Part shown: piece by piece, positions 9,114 to 11,259 of the stretch
How the letters are laid out: the number at the start of each line of letters is the position of its first letter
How positions within the stretch are numbered: position 1 is the first letter of the stretch
Assembly: GCA_037178625.1 (NCBI GenBank)
Contig: JAWZXG010000119.1
Span: forward strand, 1 to 11,259
From: Skeletonema tropicum
Lineage: Eukaryota > Bacillariophyta > Thalassiosirophyceae > Thalassiosirales > Thalassiosiraceae
Direction of reading: 5' to 3'
Length of the DNA: 11,259 nt
Position numbers and translations under genes: made by a program
The notes under the pieces: model-generated
What the model saw: the letters and a program-made list of their open reading frames with translations, nothing else
Told to the model about the DNA's origin: nothing
Databases searched by the model: none

Positions 9114-9999
9114 GTTCTTGTTCTTGTTTATGTTAGTTTAAGTATATTTTGTTTGTTTGATAAATTTTATGAGAGATGGTCATTGCCTTTTGCTTTTGCG
9201 GCGCTCTTTAAACAAGATCTTGATATCCAAGATCAGCTGTGTCGTACATCTTGAGCCAAGACCACATACTTACAGTTACAGCTGTGTCGTACATCGCTGA
9301 TTGATCTTGGTACAGCAAGTAGCCAGAAAGCTTCAGCTTTCAGCTGTCAGGTGTCAGAATCTTTGTCCACATAGGTACTTACGAAGGAGTCAGTACAAAG
9401 GCAATCTGGCTTCAACTTCAACAAGGTACCTTGCTTCTCTACCACAGATAACGCAGGTACAACGCGAATGACTTCTATGTGATCTATCGAGCACCTTGCT
9501 TCTACCAGAAGATAAAATGATCGATGTGAATTCTACTATTGTACCGAGCAGCTTGCTTCTCCACGAGAAAGCAAGTGATACATACTGAAAGAGCAGATGG
9601 CAGATGGTATTGGTATTGGTATGGTATTGGTACTGGTACGCTCAAGCTCAAGCAAATATGTGATCACTGTTGAAGAGAAAGCACGTAAGCAGAAGTATGT
9701 ATTGTATGCAGTACAAGTACAAGGGAGAGATTGGAAACATAGTGTGATCTCACTTGCAATGCAATAAATGTGGCAATGTGGATTCAAGTTCAAGATCAGA
9801 TTCGGATTCGGAAGATAGCAACTTATCTATTTTATCCGGATTGACGGTCAAGTTAATCTGACAGCATTGTACTGCTTACTACACTTTCACTTTCAGCTTT
9901 GACCTTTTGCTTTTGGAATCATCACATTCATATACATATACCAAGAGGAAGGAGAGGACACATCTCGATCTCGATCTCAATCAAGGTGCAAGTGCAGCT
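9114..9999. other. Intergenic region between copies 4 and 5
   Basis: It holds the copy 4 promoter (direct repeat at 9234-9250 and 9279-9295), the unit junction at 9423/9424, and the 3' noncoding DNA of copy 5. The microsatellite is 5 bp longer than in the other units, and the stop codon is shifted upstream as in copy 3. No gene is seen. Confidence 0.75.
9606..9639. repeat. Expanded, imperfect GGTATT microsatellite in unit 5
   Basis: The tract is 34 bp against 29 bp in the other units. The difference is a 5-bp insertion, not a whole hexamer, so one repeat is interrupted (GGTATTGGTATGGTATT). This is the largest difference seen between any two units. Confidence 0.85.
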
Positions 10000-11259
10000 T
10001 TATCGCTGCCCAAAAAACCAATCATCCTCAGACTCATCAAGAAAAGTAAGGAATCCAAGCCCAGTCTCATTGTCAGGTCCTTTCACACCGATATCTCTCA
10101 CATACTTCTCATTGAGCACCTCACGGAGGCTTGCATCATGTTTGATAACGTCGCTGTACTTTCCACCCTCGGTCATTAGAGCCGCGACCAATCCACACAC
10201 GTGGGGAGCAGCCATTGAAGTTCCTATGTATTGAGAAGAGAAGGAAGCATTGATAATATTAATATTGTGAGGTAATGCTTACAGTAATGGTAATGCAGCA
10301 AGAATGGATTGCTTGAACTGATACTGATAGATATCACCGGGAATTCAAACTTTATGCAAATGCAAACACTATCTACCATAAGCATAAGCATAAGATCTCT
10401 CTAGACATAGACATAGTCAGACTTACCACTCATTTGATGAAGTCCTCCGCCGGGCTTGAAACTGTGGACGTCCACCCCGATACCCGCATAGTCGACTTGA
10501 GCATTGCTGTTGGAAAACCATGCAGTTGGAAGACCCTTGTACTTGCCTACTGCTGCGATGCTGATGACCTCTGGCCTCATCGCAGGATAGCTATTCATGT
10601 GTTCATGGGAGCAGAAAAGGGCATAAGGGACGCAAGATGAAGCGTTAGATGATATGAAACTGTGAATGAGAATGAGTCCAATCGCAGTCGCGCTGCAAAC
10701 TTCTTACCTCCGTTCGTTTGTGAGAATATTGTCGTCTCCTTCGTTTCCAGCTGCGACGATCATAGGAACATTGTTCTCGTAAGCATATTTAACAGCGCGT
10801 CCGATTTCCCAGCTTGCAAATGGACCTCCAAGAGACATGTTGATCACATCGCATCCATCTTCCACAGCCTGTCTGATAGATCTTGCAATACTGATATCTA
10901 TTCCATTCCCTTCCGCACCAAATACACGATAATCGTAGATCTCTGCCTCAGGTGCCATCATGTGAATAGTGCCTGCTACATGAGTACCATGGTCATCCTC
11001 AGATAGAGGAGTTCCATAGCGATGCCAAACTTGCTGCTTCACTTGACCATGAAAGCCGGTATGGTCAGCGTCGACTCCACTATCAATGACAGCCACACGT
11101 ACACCTTTGCCGTTCAGGCCAGCGGTGCGAAGCTTATCGGCGCCAGTCAATTTGACGCCAAGAGGGAGGTTGTCGAAGAAGGCCTCGTCTTCGACGTCCA
11201 TCTGCTCAGCGCTCGCTGGCTTCCTGACGACTTTGGGTCTCGAAATCGAGTCTTGACAA
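10000..11259 (-). CDS. Subtilisin-like serine protease (S8), copy 5, 5' end outside window
   Basis: A partial gene: exon 1 runs off the right edge (11259-10708), followed by exon 2 at 10590-10427 and exon 3 at 10223-10000. The first complete codon is Cys65 of the full-length protein, so the signal and transit peptide and the promoter are not seen. From there to DDW the protein matches copy 1, including Asp123, His154, Asn236 and Ser305. Like copy 3 it has the A6 run (about 10012-10017) and ends WFFGQR. The truncation is due to the window boundary and does not indicate a broken gene. Confidence 0.9.

Larger units (their letters stand above)
97..11259. repeat. Head-to-tail tandem array of a 2.33-kb gene-bearing unit, 4.8 copies
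   Basis: The units start at 97, 2430, 4761, 7093 and 9424, with lengths of 2333, 2331, 2332 and 2331 bp and a partial 1836 bp. All lie in the same orientation, and each holds one complete subtilase transcription unit (the fifth is cut by the window edge). The differences I could find are indels only: an extra G at 201/202, an extra C at 541/542, A6 instead of A5 at about 5344 and 10012, and 5 extra bases in the microsatellite at 9606-9639. I saw no substitutions, including in introns and intergenic DNA, though this was a comparison by eye. No terminal inverted repeats, LTRs or transposase are associated with the unit. Confidence 0.97.

Noticed and set aside
97..11259. The unit as a transposon, or the array as a CRISPR or centromeric satellite
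   Set aside because: There are no terminal inverted repeats, target-site duplications, LTRs or mobile-element proteins, and each unit is a full intron-containing gene. Repeats are 2.33 kb without spacers, so CRISPR is excluded; a gene-bearing unit with intact coding sequence is not a typical satellite.
1..11259. Extrachromosomal circle read around several times
   Set aside because: A circle would give endless units without unique sequence. The 96-bp unique flank argues for an integrated array, although a chimeric contig cannot be ruled out from sequence alone.

Overview
The window is nuclear DNA from a eukaryote, most likely a photosynthetic stramenopile and probably a diatom. Three things support this. 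The one gene present has two GT-AG introns. Its protein starts with a signal peptide ending in ALA-F-GP, the 'ASAFAP'-type cleavage site typical of plastid-targeted proteins in algae with red-derived secondary plastids. That is followed by a Ser/Arg-rich stretch resembling a diatom transit peptide. I cannot name the species.

Apart from the first 96 bases, the whole window is one head-to-tail tandem array of a unit of about 2.33 kb. There are four complete units (97-2429, 2430-4760, 4761-7092, 7093-9423) and a fifth (9424-11259) cut by the right edge. Each unit carries the same single gene on the minus strand, in this order on the plus strand: 3' noncoding DNA, exon 3, intron 2, exon 2, intron 1, exon 1, promoter region. 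The gene encodes a 382-residue S8-family subtilisin-like serine protease with a complete catalytic triad (Asp123, His154, Ser305) and oxyanion-hole Asn236. The catalytic domain looks most like bacterial intracellular-type subtilisins. No I9 inhibitor-type propeptide is visible.

The copies are almost identical. By eye I found only five small indels and no substitutions: an extra G at 201/202 and an extra C at 541/542 in unit 1, an A5-to-A6 change near the stop codon in units 3 and 5, and a 5-bp expansion of a GGTATT microsatellite in unit 5. The A6 change shifts the reading frame for the last residues, so copies 3 and 5 would encode 376 residues. The array is therefore either a very recent (or actively homogenised) amplification of a plastid protease gene with its own promoter, or partly an assembly product. 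The unique left flank shows that the array has an edge. The right edge is not seen.

The genes do not form a pathway. They are five copies of one transcription unit, so the likely consequence is gene dosage. No RNA genes, transposase, reverse transcriptase, CRISPR array or bacterial signals were found.
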